Shown: positions 1 through 10,914 of the stretch, piece by piece
How positions within the stretch are numbered: position 1 is the first letter of the stretch
Layout of the letters: every line of letters starts with the position of its first letter
Source of the DNA: Selaginella moellendorffii
Lineage: Eukaryota > Streptophyta > Lycopodiopsida > Selaginellales > Selaginellaceae
NCBI RefSeq assembly: GCF_000143415.4
Contig: NW_003314281.1
Coordinates: 2,045,149-2,109,148 of the forward strand
Direction: 5' to 3'
DNA: 64,000 nucleotides
Program-made: the position numbers and the translations under genes
The notes under the pieces: model-generated
Database searches by the model: none
Seen by the model: the letters and a program-made list of their open reading frames with translations, nothing else
Told to the model about the DNA's origin: nothing

Positions 1-170
1 CCCGAGTCCAGTAATGCCAAAGCCTTGAGTCCTGATTGTCCGGTGAAAGAAAGGAGACATGGGACACGGAAGTTGCGGGAATTGGTGGTGGCTTTGATGA
101 AGGGTGGTGAGAAGCTTGATAAAGAAGAAAAGTGATTTTTATTCGGGGAGTCCAAACAGACAGCTCCTAC
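1..170 (-). pseudogene. Retroviral-type aspartic protease start, element A (partial at window edge)
   Basis: Reading the minus strand from about 170 down to 1 gives a frame without stops that ends in the motif ALLDSG, the active-site motif of Ty3/gypsy proteases, right at the window edge. The frame is -1 relative to the gag gene that stops at 167, so the gag-to-protease step would need a -1 ribosomal frameshift or other recoding. The rest of pol lies outside the window, so I cannot say whether this copy is intact. Confidence 0.6.
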
Positions 171-1138
171 TCTATTTGGACAGGGTCGTTTCCCGACTGC
201 AATAGAGGTGGACTTTGAGGCAGAGTGAACTCGAGCAGTCGAGGAGGCTTCTTGGGACATACAGCTGCTTTGTGATTAGGATCAGCACAATAGAGGCAAA
301 GATTATGAGATATTCGACGTTGCTTCTCAGCAGGACTCAACTTCCCTCTAATGAGTCGGGGAGTACCAGAAATATCCATTGGAACCAGAGCAGTAGGTTC
401 AGGAGTATGCCCCGAAGACTCAAGCTGGGATTCCTGAGTCTGGGACGGAAAAACAGCGGTGCGGCGACTTTCCTGACGACGTTCAAAGAGACGATTGTCA
501 CATCGAACAGCTTTGTTGATGGCATCCGACAAGTCCTTGGGATCCTCCATGGTGAGCAACAAATCCTTGACACCGTTGTTGAGGCCGAAACGAAATTGGT
601 CAATCAAGGCCCTCTCATCCCACTGAGTGTCCAAAGCAAGGAGTTGGAACTCTGCAGCGTAGATCGAGGTAGGACGAGACCCCTGAGAGAGACGTCTCAT
701 CTTTGTGGTAGCAGCCCGAACCCGATCCGTCTCACCAAAACATGCTTCGAGCTTCTCTTTGAACAATTGAAGATCCATCAGCTCTGGAACCACGACCCCT
801 TTCATGCTCTTCTCCAGAAGAGGAGAAAACCATGACAAAGCTGCACCTTCAAGCAACATCCCAATCGCGCCGATTTGAGACTCGGGAGTAGGGTACCGCC
901 AATGTTGAACTGCGAAGATCAACTCCATCTGGTTCAGGAATCTGCGAAGCTCTGAACGCTTGTTTGAAAATTTTGCCGGGAAGCTCACCTTCGGTTCAGG
1001 AACTTTGCTGGATCCTTGAGCCGAAAGTGAAGCAAGCTCTTGCTGCATGTGAAGAAGGGTCGCCTTCAGCTCGGTATTCTCAGACTGGATTTTTGCAAGG
1101 ACTTCAGCAAAGAAATCAGGATGGCTTGGAGACTCCAT
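167..1138 (-). CDS. Gag polyprotein of a Ty3/gypsy-type LTR retrotransposon (element A)
   Basis: This open frame of about 323 residues starts at the ATG at 1138; an in-frame extension upstream has no ATG. The N-terminus is a short coiled-coil-like stretch (QSENTELKATLLHMQQELAS), followed by a capsid-like retrotransposon gag domain (SWFSPLLEKS, TSIYAAEFQLLA). Near the C-terminus there is one CCHC zinc knuckle, CLYCADPNHKAAVC. Gag packages the element RNA into virus-like particles. It is not closely similar to the gags of elements B, C or D in this window, so it is a different family. A protease frame follows in the -1 frame. The stop at 167 is a normal gag terminus, not obviously a lesion. Confidence 0.8.
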   Translation of the reverse strand: MESPSHPDFFAEVLAKIQSENTELKATLLHMQQELASLSAQGSSKVPEPKVSFPAKFSNKRSELRRFLNQMELIFAVQHWRYPTPESQIGAIGMLLEGAALSWFSPLLEKSMKGVVVPELMDLQLFKEKLEACFGETDRVRAATTKMRRLSQGSRPTSIYAAEFQLLALDTQWDERALIDQFRFGLNNGVKDLLLTMEDPKDLSDAINKAVRCDNRLFERRQESRRTAVFPSQTQESQLESSGHTPEPTALVPMDISGTPRLIRGKLSPAEKQRRISHNLCLYCADPNHKAAVCPKKPPRLLEFTLPQSPPLLQSGNDPVQIE

Positions 1139-2330
1139 TGGCAAGAAGAAAGGAAAAAGGGGGAATAAAAGGCAAAGGTAATCAAACAATCAAAACGAGC
1201 TAAATCAAAAAACAAAAAAACACAATCTGAATCAAACTGTCAAGACCCCTGACAAGATCAAGATTAGAAAATGCAAAAAGACAAAGAGAAAAGCTAGTGG
1301 AAACAAAGAAGAGGCCTTAGACTGGCGTTGATTCAGATTGTGGAGAAATGGAACAAGGCTAACCTATATATACTATAGGTTGATGAAGCTCCACCACTCT
1401 TGGATCGAGGACGGCCTAAATATAGCTGAGGTCGAGGAGGCGCCACATCATCATCAAGAATGTGGCTCGAGACTCAGGAATCGGGAAGTGTCTCGAGAGT
1501 CAGGAATAGGAAAGTGTCTCGAGAGTCAGGAATAGGGAAGTGTCTCGAGAGTCAGGAATGTGGTCTGCAGGTCAGGAATCCGGCGAGAGTCAGGAATGTG
1601 GCAAGAATTGGGGGATTCCTGACAGAGAGGAACTTGATGGCACTATTTTTTATTTTAACATTGCTACTGAGAGTTTATATGTTTCTTTAAGGGTATAAAC
1701 TTTTTTATTGATTTTCTTGTCTCAAGTGGTGAGTTGTGTGTTCAGGAGGTTAAACCATGTAAATTTTTATTTATCTTGTGGTGTTTGAAGTATTTTATAC
1801 TAGGAGGTTGTTTTCCAAGCTTTAAATACTTTTTTTTAATTTTCCCATTTTTGCCTTGATAAAAATTCCTCTTCCAATGCTTTTTTTATCCACTTTTTCT
1901 TCTTCTACAATATTTCCTCCTCATATTTCTCACTTTCTCCTTTTTTCTGATGCTTCAAACTTTTTTTTCTTCTTTAGAGGGGGTAAAAGGGATAGATAAG
2001 AGTCCAACTCCAAAGATAAAGTGAGGACAAATAGATATAGTAGTGAAGCAAAGACGAATAACATAAATTGTGGAGTGAGGACTAACATAGCAAGTTTAAA
2101 CAGAATATTTAACCCTAACATAATGAGGCTGAATAAATGTAGTAGTGGAGTGAGACCTAACATAAATGACAAAGTCCTAATGGAATTGGTGCTTTAAAAC
2201 TTTTCTTCGTTCAAGGAAGGGAATATAGGATATAGAGGACAATTTTGACTTCCTCTATATATAGTGTTAGATGAGGATGAAGGTTAGGAGGGTCAGTTAA
2301 TATGGGTCTTGGATGTTGACCAAAGAGAAG
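1139..2330. other. Non-coding flank of element A
   Basis: No gene is supported here. On the minus strand upstream of gag there is an AT-rich leader and, at about 1360-1381, a TATATATA-type motif inside an imperfect palindrome (ACCTATATATACTATAGGT), which could be the LTR promoter of element A. I could not define LTR ends or a primer-binding site. From about 1640 to 2330 the sequence is AT-rich with T-runs and no recognisable coding signal. Confidence 0.35.
1475..1552. repeat. 26-bp tandem repeat, three copies
   Basis: Three consecutive 26-bp units begin CAGGAAT and end GTCTCGAGAGT (1475-1500, 1501-1526, 1527-1552), followed to about 1600 by degenerate shorter versions that keep the CAGGAAT core. 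The period is not a multiple of three, so apparent peptides across it are not meaningful. It probably lies in the LTR or leader of element A. Confidence 0.85.
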
Positions 2331-2603
2331 TGTCAACTTTTGAATTTGAACTACCCAAGAAATCACCCAACCTAATATTACTCAAACTTAAGGATATTTA
2401 ACCCAAGTATCCCAAAATCTTTAACCCATTGGAAGGTACATTTATATTTATGGGCACTTTCCTTTTATATTTAAAACTTTATAGATTGTCTTTCAAGTTA
2501 TTTTTCTTAATTGTTTACAATCCACTACACTTTTCTACAATTTCATGCCCTTGTAAACAAAAGTTAAGAGTCATAGCTCTCCCAAGAGTGCTTTTTTGAC
2601 ATC
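2331..2603 (-). mobile_element. TRIM-alpha copy 3, truncated and decayed
   Basis: This stretch aligns by eye to the first LTR (2331-2519, starting TGT and ending TTTACA) and part of the internal region of the miniature element intact at 6632-7224. It has many differences, mostly toward A/T. It stops abruptly at 2603, where the LTR of element B begins, so B inserted into it. Confidence 0.65.
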
Positions 2604-4131
2604 TGTCCCAAATATGATTTCAAGTATCGAAATATACTTGTCAGCTAATCTTTATAGACATTTTCTCCTTACTGCCATGATGGTAAAAGATTTATACAAT
2701 TGGATTCCTTTATCAATCCCTTTTGTGCTAGTGAAGGTAATTGGATATCTAGAGTGTACTTAGACTAGACAAGTATAAAGATGGAATTCCTATGTGCTAT
2801 TAGCTAAGTATACTTAGCCCAGTAAGAAGTTCCCATTTTATTGTATCTTATATTGGCTAGTGATAAAAACCTTTACGTATTAAATGTAATCCCTCAATAT
2901 CATTATATAGTATTGTACCACATTACCCAAGCCTATGAATTGGTTCTGTTTCGGTTCCATATATTATTTATGATAAATGTTTAGATCTACTCAAGAGGCA
3001 TATCTACAAAATATAGAGAGTGTCTTGAACCCTATGGTGTTGTTCTTATGACTTAATTTACAATCTACCACCATTCCATTCCATACTTAGTAAGTTTTCA
3101 TGCTTGTCCAAAGACTAACTTGTAAGACTAGGGTGAAAGCCCAAAGCATGCATTCTGTAAAGGGGGGGGGTTCCAAATGTATAGTAGGGATAATGGTTTG
3201 AAATATAAGTGATCATCTAAGATATTAGTTTAGCTTCCATTAAGTTGTGTTGCTCCTTGTTTTATGTCTGGCTTGGGTCTAAACTCAAGCTCTATGTTGC
3301 TCTAGTCGGTGGGGTACCCTTTTCTTTGCATAGGGGATATTGAGTGCATACTGGACTTTTATTTTATAGTGTAATAGGCTTAGATTTTAGCTCCAAATTC
3401 AGATGTGCTACATTTAGTACTTGGTTAGATTAGTATAAAGGTTGTGGTGGGTTTTAAATAAATAGTAAGGATAGTGGTTTGAAGCATAAGTAACCATCTG
3501 AGACATTAGTTTGGCGTTGGATTGTGTCACTCTTTGTTTTGCATTTGGCTTAGGTTTAAGCTTAAGCTCTATGTTGCTTTAGTCGATGGGGTACCCTTCT
3601 CTTTGCGTTAGACCACCGGTATGCTGAAATTGTTCTAAATATTTTCTAACATTGTTTTGCATATAGAAGCTGGATACAGGGAGTTAGTGCTCATAGAGGA
3701 TATTGAGTGCATACTGGACCCTCATTTTATACCGTAATGGGCTTGGATTTTAACTCCAAATTCAGATGTGCTACATTTGGTATATGGTCAAATTACTATA
3801 AAGGTTGTGGTGGATTCTAAATGTATAATAGAGATAATGATTTGAAACATAAGTGATTATTTGAGACATTAGTTAAGCTTCTATTGGGTTATATCGCTCC
3901 TTGTTCTATGTTTAGCTTGGGTTTAAACCCAACCTCCATGTTGCTCTAGTCAGTGGGGTACCTTTTTCCTTGCGTTAGGCCACCAGTATACTAAAATTGT
4001 GTCAGACACTATCTAACACTATTTTGCATGTAAGACCTAAATATGGGGAGTTGGTGCTTATAGGGGATATTAAGTGCATACTAGACTGTCATTTGTAGCA
4101 TAATAGGCAACTCAAATTCAGATGTGCTACA
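2604..4131 (+). repeat. 5' LTR of element B with an internal triplication
   Basis: It starts TGT at 2604, matching the start of the C LTR, and ends GCTACA at 4131, directly before a primer-site-like TTTGGTATTA. The downstream half is present three times, with units starting at about 3171, 3451 and 3814. Each begins near a TAAATGTATAGTAGGG-like motif and ends in GCTACA followed by TTTGGTAT-like or TTTAGTAC-like sequence. The first unit lacks about 90 bp and the third lacks a short stretch. Confidence 0.7.
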
Positions 4132-6214
4132 TTTGGTATTAGAAGAATTATCTTAGCAATTCCTATCCAATTTTTTTTTTTGACTCGAGTTACATATATA
4201 GAGACCTTTTTAGTAGATCTAAAGCAACCTATATAGGATTAGTTAAATTGCACTATTCAGTAAGAACATTGTATATATGTTTAGTTATTGATAAAGGTAT
4301 GTATGTAGTTGGTAAATAGCAAAAAGGAACTATGTTGATGATATTGAAACCTTTAAATAAGCAAATCAAGAGAAGGAAATTTTTATTGGAGATGCTATAG
4401 AAGAAGTAGAGGCTGAGTTATAAAAGGAAAAGCCCAATGCTGCAGCACTACAGAATACTACTTAAGACATTGAGATAAAAAATTTGTGAAAGGAAGTTCA
4501 TAAATTGAATAAAGAGAATAATTAGAAGAAGAAAGAAAATAAAGCAATTAAACTAGCTAAACCTAAGTAACTAAACTCCTATTCAAGTTTTAAGGATAGT
4601 GAAGTTTTACAACTACCCCCAGTTATATGAGTTTTAAAGTTCAAACCCCTGAAACCACCCAACTTCAGAGGGATGTAGGACTATTAGGTTTTGGAAGATT
4701 GAGTTTACGATATTGAAAATTATTTTATAGCAGTAGACATGGATGATCATACAAAGATTGCATATGCCCAATCCTTTCTCAGCGATTATGCTGAAACTTG
4801 ATGGTGCCTCGGTTTAATCTTGGCTTGAGACTTCATACAGAGTTGTGGTTGTTAAAGCATTATAGGGACCTTATGCACTATGTTAATGCATTTGCTCAAA
4901 AGTGCATTATAATTACAAATATAAGTGATGAAGATGCTAAAAGTTATTTCTTAAAAAGTTTAAATTTATTTTTTTGCAATGAGATTTTGAAGGTTAAGCT
5001 AAAGACATACCTGAAGTGTAAGGAGGTAGCAAAAAAAGTTGCCTTTTAATCACTCGGTCATAAAACAGTATCAGTAGCCATATATTGGTATCTCGAACAA
5101 AAATAAGAACTCTAAGAATAAACAAGGTGACTGAAAATAGAGAGTGGAAGGGAAATTCTACTCTAGAGGCTCACAGACAATGGTTAAGCTACTAGTGGTT
5201 GGTGATCACTAGTAGCTTCTTCTAATTTTGGACCCTTTGTTCCTCCTCCTAGTGGGTACAAGTAGCAATAACCTGCAAAACTTGCTTTTAGCAAAATAGG
5301 TAATGTGTGTCATTACTTTCATTATGGAGAGGCAGAACATAGGATCTTGGAATGTCCCAACAAACATAAAATAAAGTCTCACGTCAATGTTATAAGGGAA
5401 GATGGTGGTGGTGAAGCTGAAGGGGTTGAAAAATTGATTAATGTAGATTAAGAGGAAGAGAATATAAGTTACTTTCCTTAATCTTTTCTTAGAGTTAATG
5501 CAAGCATTGATTTATTGATGTATTTTGTAGGTTTGTCTATGGATATTAACTCTAAGTGATGATTGACATGGGAGGCATGCACAACGTGATATCCAAAGCC
5601 TTAGTTAAGTTATTAGGATTGAAAGTTGAGCAAATGTCACGCATACACTTCCGATTTGCACAAGGTGGGCAAGTAGCTAGGAAATTTATGAGTGATGTTC
5701 TAATAAAGATATTTAAGTGGAAAAAAAGATTGGATTTGGTAATGTTAAAGATACAAGACTTTCAAATGGTGTTTGGTATGGATTTCTTTAATAAATATAT
5801 CAAAGGGATATATAGTGCTGGACAAAGTTGTATTATATTGAGGTCAAAAGGACATTTTAATATGTCTTTCCAATTGCAAAGTGCTCCTTAGGGAATTGGG
5901 ATGCTAAATTCTTAATTGCAAGAGCCACTCAAAAAGTAGTTAAAAAAAGATGTCAAACCTTCTGGGTTTAAGCCATGGCAGCTAAGGGTGATGTTAACCC
6001 AGTTTAAATTAGTGATAGAGTTAATCCTATACCAAAGAAAATATTGAAGTTATTGATAAGGAATTAGGATATCTTTCTAAAGGATTTGTCATTAGAGCTA
6101 CTCTCTAGTTATGAGATTGATTATCGGATTGAAATTGTTCTAGGTTTTAAACTACCTACTCAAACTCCAAGGCTTGAAGATCAAGGAGATGGTTGAACTT
6201 AAGAAGTAACTCAC
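4132..6214 (+). pseudogene. Decayed gag, protease and start of RT of element B
   Basis: This is homologous along its length to 7736-10560 of element C but broken by many stops and frameshifts. Recognisable pieces are a gag segment at about 4750-5050, a ruined zinc knuckle near 5310-5350, and a protease segment at 5556-5891 whose active-site aspartate region reads DMGG instead of DTGA. It ends at 6214 in the early RT region, where C inserted. No protein can be expected from it. Confidence 0.7.
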
Positions 6215-7735
6215 TGTTGTGAATGTGACTTCGGGTATCAAAAGATACTTGTCAGTCAATCCTTATGGACATTTTTTCTTTATTGCCACGACGATAGAAG
6301 GTTGGTATTACTGGTTCTCTTTATTAGTCCTTCTTGTCCAAGTGTTAGTAAACTAAATTTAGCATCTGTACTTAGCCAAACGAGCATAAGGAAGGAATTC
6401 TTAAGTGTTTATTTTGCCAAGCATACTTGGCCCGGCTTGTTAGTTCTCTTTTGCTTTGTCTTGCACTGGCTTGACAAGAACCATTGCGTATTGAGACTAG
6501 TCCCTCAATATTGCTGGATAATAGCTTACCGTGTCTACTAAACACCTTCGTTATCATGCCTTTTGTGTTAGTCTCATTTCGGTTCCAAATGCTATTTATA
6601 GAAAGTGTCTAGATTTGCTCATTTGGCATATTGTAAGCTCCTGAGTTTGGACTTCCTGGGAGGTCACCCAGCCCAGTACTATTCAAACCCAAGGACGCTT
6701 AACCCCAAGTATCCCAAGACCCTTAATCGATTGGAAAACGGGGTGCACTCTTATTCATGGGCCCTTTCCCTTTATATTTGAACCCCATGGACCGTCTCTC
6801 AAGTCGTTCTCTTTGGTTGCTTACAATCCACCACGCTTCCCTGCAAGTTCACGCCCTCGTGAATGGAAGTTGAGAGCCGCAGCTCTCTCGAGAGCCTCGC
6901 TCTCTTGACACCCTACCCCTCAGGTCGAGCCCAGCGGGAGCAAACTGGACCAGCCAGATGTCAATCAACATGTGGTGTGATTCCCCTAGCCAACCAATAG
7001 AGTCGGACCCGAGACCTCTCTGATACCAAATGTAAGCTCCTGAGTTTGGACTTCCTGGGAGGTCACCCAGCCCAGTACTATTCAAACCCAAAGATGCTTA
7101 ACCCCAAGTATCCCAAGACCCTTAATCGATTGGAAAAGGGGGTGCACTCTTATTCATGGGCCCTTTCCCTTTATATTTGAACCCCATGGACCGTCTCTCA
7201 AGTCGTTCTCTTTCGTTACTTACACATATCTACAGATCGGCCTGAACACAATGGTGTTCGTTCCGTGTCCAAATTCGCAATTTAGGGATATTCCACATTT
7301 AGTAAGTTTTGAGCTTGTCCTAGATACTAACTCCTGGTATTAAGGGAGGTTTGGGGTGAAAGCCCAAAACATGTGTTCCTCAAGGGGGGGGGGGGGGGGG
7401 GGGCGGCTATGGGGGGTTCCAAATGTATAGTAGGGATAGTGGTTGGATTGCATGTTCGACCACCTGAGATATTAGTTTGGCTCCCGCTGGGCTGTGTCGC
7501 ACTTTGTTCTGCGTCTGGCTTGGGTTTAAGCCCAAGCTTCACGCTACTCTAGTCGGTGGGGTACCCTCCTCCTTGTGTGAGGCCACCGTTATGCCAAAAT
7601 TGTGCCAGATTCCGTCTCACACCATTTTGCATGCAAGTGTTGGATACGGGGAGTTAGAGCTCATGGGATTGTACCGAACCCTCGTTTCGTAGCGTAACAG
7701 GCTTGGCGTTCGGCTCCAAATTCATGTATGCTATA
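6215..7735 (+). repeat. 5' LTR of element C, carrying TRIM-alpha copy 1
   Basis: It starts TGTTGTGAATGTGACTTCGG and ends GCTATA before the primer site. The core motif GTGAAAGCCCAAA is followed by a run of 20 G at 7384-7403 and then TTCCAAATGTATAGTAGGG; the same cassette recurs in the LTRs of B, D and E. A 593-bp miniature element is inserted at 6632-7224. Confidence 0.8.
6632..7224 (-). mobile_element. TRIM-alpha copy 1 (terminal-repeat retrotransposon in miniature), intact ends
   Basis: Two 194-bp direct repeats, 6632-6825 and 7031-7224, start TGTAAG and end TTACA. The internal region is only about 205 bp and non-coding. On the minus strand TGGTATCAGAG (7028-7018) lies next to the 5' LTR and matches the initiator-methionine tRNA primer site of plant LTR elements. 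The target duplication CATAT is at 6627-6631 and 7225-7229. The uninterrupted site is seen in the other LTR of C near 25422-25432. Confidence 0.9.
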
Positions 7736-7749
7736 TTTGGTATCAAAAG
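7736..7749 (+). other. Primer-binding site of element C
   Basis: TTTGGTATCAAAAG directly follows the 5' LTR. It resembles the methionine-tRNA primer site TGGTATCAGAGC but the last bases have drifted. Confidence 0.5.
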
Positions 7750-7857
7750 AAAGTTCTCAGCGATTCCTATCCAACTTTTGTCAGATTTTCTGACTCAAGT
7801 TGCATATGCAGAGACTTTTCTAGTAGATTCAAAGCGACCAGTGTAGGATTAGTTGGA

Positions 7858-9164
7858 TTGCACCATTTGGTAAGAATGTTGTATGCATACTTAGTTACTG
7901 ATAGAGGCACGCATGCAGCTAGTGGGATGGTGAAAAGGAACCGTATTGATGACGCTGAAACCTTTAGACGGGCGAATCGAGAGGAGGAAACTCTTGTTAG
8001 AGATGCTGCAGAAGAAGTTGAGGTTGAGGCTGAGTTGGAAGAGGAAGAGCTAGATGCTGCAACACTGTAGCATATGGCTCAGGAAGTCGAGATTGAAAAT
8101 TTGTGCAGGGAGATTCGCAAATTGAAGAAGGAGAACAAAAAGAGGAAGAAAGAAGCTGAGGCTGCTAAACTAGCTAAAACTAAGCAACCGGACTCCTCTT
8201 CAAGTTCTGAGGATGATGAAGTTCTGCAACCGCCCCCGATTGCACGATTCAAAGTTCAAGCCTCCGAAACCACTCAATTTCAAAGGCATGCGGGACTATC
8301 AGGTTTTGGAAGACTAGGTTTACGATATAGAAAACTATTTTATAGCAGCAGACGTAGATGATCATACGAAAGTTGCGTGCGCACAATCCTTTCTTACCGA
8401 TCATGCTAAAACTTGGTGGCACCAGGTGTGTGCTGAAAAAGGGCAGACTAGAAGTTGGACTAAGATGCGGTCTCATATCTGTAAAGAATACTTGTTGGAT
8501 GATCTTGGTTTGATACTTCGCGTGGAGCTACGGCAATTAAAGCAGCGAGGGGACCTCATGCATTATGTTAATGTGTTTGCTCAGAAACGCATTATGATTG
8601 TAAATATGAGTGACGGAGTTATTTTCTTGAGGGTTTAAGTTCACTTTCTCGCAATGAGATTTTGAAGTTTAAGTTGAAGATGTATCTAGAGTGTAAGGAG
8701 GCAGCGTAGCAAATTGCCTTTAATCACTCTCTTATGAAACAATATTAACAACCGTATGCTAGTACCTCGGACAAGAATAAAAATTCTAGGAATAAATAAG
8801 GTGACTGGAAATAGAGGGTGGAAGGTAGGTTCTCCCCTAGAGGCTCACAAGCTACGGTTAACAAAGGTGGTGGTGGCTAGAGACCACCAGAAGCTTTTTT
8901 TGGTCCTAGGCCCTCTGTTCCTCCTCCTAGGAATGGGTAGTGTGGGTCATTGCTTCCATTGTGGAGAGTTGGGACATACGTCCTTGGAATGTCCCAACAA
9001 GTATAAGACAAGGTCTCATATTAATGTCATGAGGGAAGACAGTGGTGGTGAAGCTGAAGGGGTTGACAAGTTGGTCAATGCAAACTATAAGGAAGAGGAG
9101 GTGAGTTACTTTTGTTTCTTTCCTCAAGTTTTTCTCACAGTCAATTCAAACACTGATCCGTTGA
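7858..9164 (+). pseudogene. Gag of element C, broken
   Basis: Consecutive frames together look like one gag. There is an acidic N-terminal stretch (to 8070, ending in a stop), a lysine-rich coiled-coil segment (8074 on), a capsid segment at about 8330-8730, and a CCHC zinc knuckle CFHCGELGHTSLEC at 8951-8992. At least one stop and several frameshifts separate the pieces. The 3' end is interrupted at 9170 by TRIM-beta. Confidence 0.7.
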
Positions 9165-9169
9165 TGTAT

Positions 9170-9845
9170 TGTAGCGCACCTTATCTCTCTCCCCTTAAGC
9201 TAACTAGAAAAGGGGCAATTGCTTGATGAGAGAGCCCTTAGTGGCTATTTTATCCCCATTTATCTCCCAAGGTTCCAAGGATCCATGGTGACAGTATATC
9301 CAAATCTCATCCCATGATCACATGCGCTACACTCACCCCCCCTTCAGAGATGTCAATGTCCTCATTGACTATTGACTAACAACCCCTACTGAGCCAAGGG
9401 GAACCAACACCTCCATTTCCGCACTCAATCTACCAATCCTTCCATTGTGTAGACCAGCTATTCCATGTGAGGCAACTAGTCATCCACCCGTACCACAGTC
9501 CCACAGTGGATACCTTCGTCCGTGGATACTCCACACAAGAGGAAGGACATACGCATGGATGCCCAATACATACGATTTCAAATTTAGGGGTAGGAATATA
9601 CCTTGCTCAAGGGTATATTATACTTTTAAGTAGCCACTAATCAATGGGAATCGAATCCGTGCCATTTGCTCTTTGATACCAACTGTAGCGCACCTTATCT
9701 CTCTCCCCTTAAGCCAACTAAAAAAGGGGCAATTGCTTGATGAGAGAGCCCTTAGTGGCTATTTTATCCCCATTTATCTCCCAAGGTTCCAAGGATCCAC
9801 GGTGACAGTATATCCAAATCTCATCCCATGATCACATACGCTACA
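9170..9845 (-). mobile_element. TRIM-beta copy 1: second miniature LTR element
   Basis: Two 162-bp direct repeats, 9170-9331 and 9684-9845, start TGTAGCGC and end GCTACA; the internal region of about 350 bp is non-coding. On the minus strand a primer-site-like TTGGTATCAAAGAGC adjoins the 5' LTR and a polypurine tract (complement of 9332-9349) adjoins the 3' LTR. The target duplication TGTAT is at 9165-9169 and 9846-9850. Element B near 5515-5535 shows the uninterrupted site. Unrelated in sequence to TRIM-alpha. Confidence 0.88.
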
Positions 9846-9850
9846 TGTAT

Positions 9851-10914
9851 CTAGTAGGCTTTGTCCGTAAACACCGAATCCGAGTGATAATTGACACAGG
9901 AGCTACACACAGCGTGATATCCGAAGACTTAGTTAAGTTGTTAGGATTGAATGCTAAACAAATGTCACCTATGCACTTTCGGTTTGGGGAAGGTGGGCAA
10001 GTAGCTAGAAAATTTGTGAGTGATGTTCCAATAAAAATATCCAAGTGGAAAGAAAGAGTGGACTTGGTAGCGTTGAAGATACCAGATTTTCAGATGGTGT
10101 TTGGTATGGACTTCTTCAACAAATATATAAAAAGAATTTATGGTGCTGAACAAAGTCGTATCACTTTGAAGTCAGAAGGACATCCCGATGTGTCCTTCCA
10201 GTTGCAAAAGCACTCCTTAAAGGATTGGGATGCAAAGTTTCTGATTGCGAGAGCCGCTCAAAAAGCAACTAAGAAGGGATGTTGAACCTTTTGGGTTCAA
10301 GTGATGGAATCTAAGAGTGTGGGTGACTTAGTTCGAATTGGTGATGGAGTTGATCCTATACCAAAGAAGATATTGGAGTTGTTAGCGCGGAATCAAGATA
10401 TCTTCTTGAAGGATTTGCCATCAGGGCTACCTCCTAGCTGTGAGGTTGATCATCAGATCGAGGTTATTCTGGGTTCTAAACCACCTACGAAATCTCTGTA
10501 TCGTTTGAACATCAAGGAGATGGCTGAACTCAAGAAGCAACTCACAGAACTTCTTGATAAAAGTCATATCCGACCAAGCAAGTCACTTTATGGAGCACCA
10601 TCCTTTTTATTATGAAAAATGATGGAACGATGAGGATGTGTATCGACTATTGGGCACTCAACAAGATCACGGTCAAAAACAATTATCTTTTGCCTCGCAT
10701 TGATGACTTGTTTGATCAACTCTTAAAGGCTAAGTATTTTACACGACTTGATTTGCAGTCCGGGTATCATTAGATACAGGTGGCAGATCAGGATTTGGAG
10801 AAGATAGCCTTTAAGACTTGGTATGGATCTTATGAGTTCCTGATCATGCCATTTGGGTTATGCAATACTCTGGCAACATTTAGCACTATGATGGATAGAA
10901 TATTCGGAGATTAC
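9851..10914 (+). pseudogene. Protease and N-terminal reverse transcriptase of element C
   Basis: The protease motif VIIDTGATHSVIS lies near 9890-9930. RT follows, with the fingers segment DLPSGLPPSCEVDHQIE, then [12 protein letters not shown] and MPFGLCNT, up to 10914, where element D begins. Lesions include the stop near 10284, a frameshift near 10611 and a stop near 10770. The catalytic YxDD region is not found before D or after the gap, so it is lost or lies in unsequenced DNA. Confidence 0.75.

Noticed and set aside
215-835. Open frame of 206 codons on the plus strand
   Set aside because: It lies antisense to the gag of element A and has no family resemblance.
1475-1600. CRISPR-like array
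   Set aside because: The 26-bp units are directly adjacent without spacers and the window is from a plant nuclear genome.
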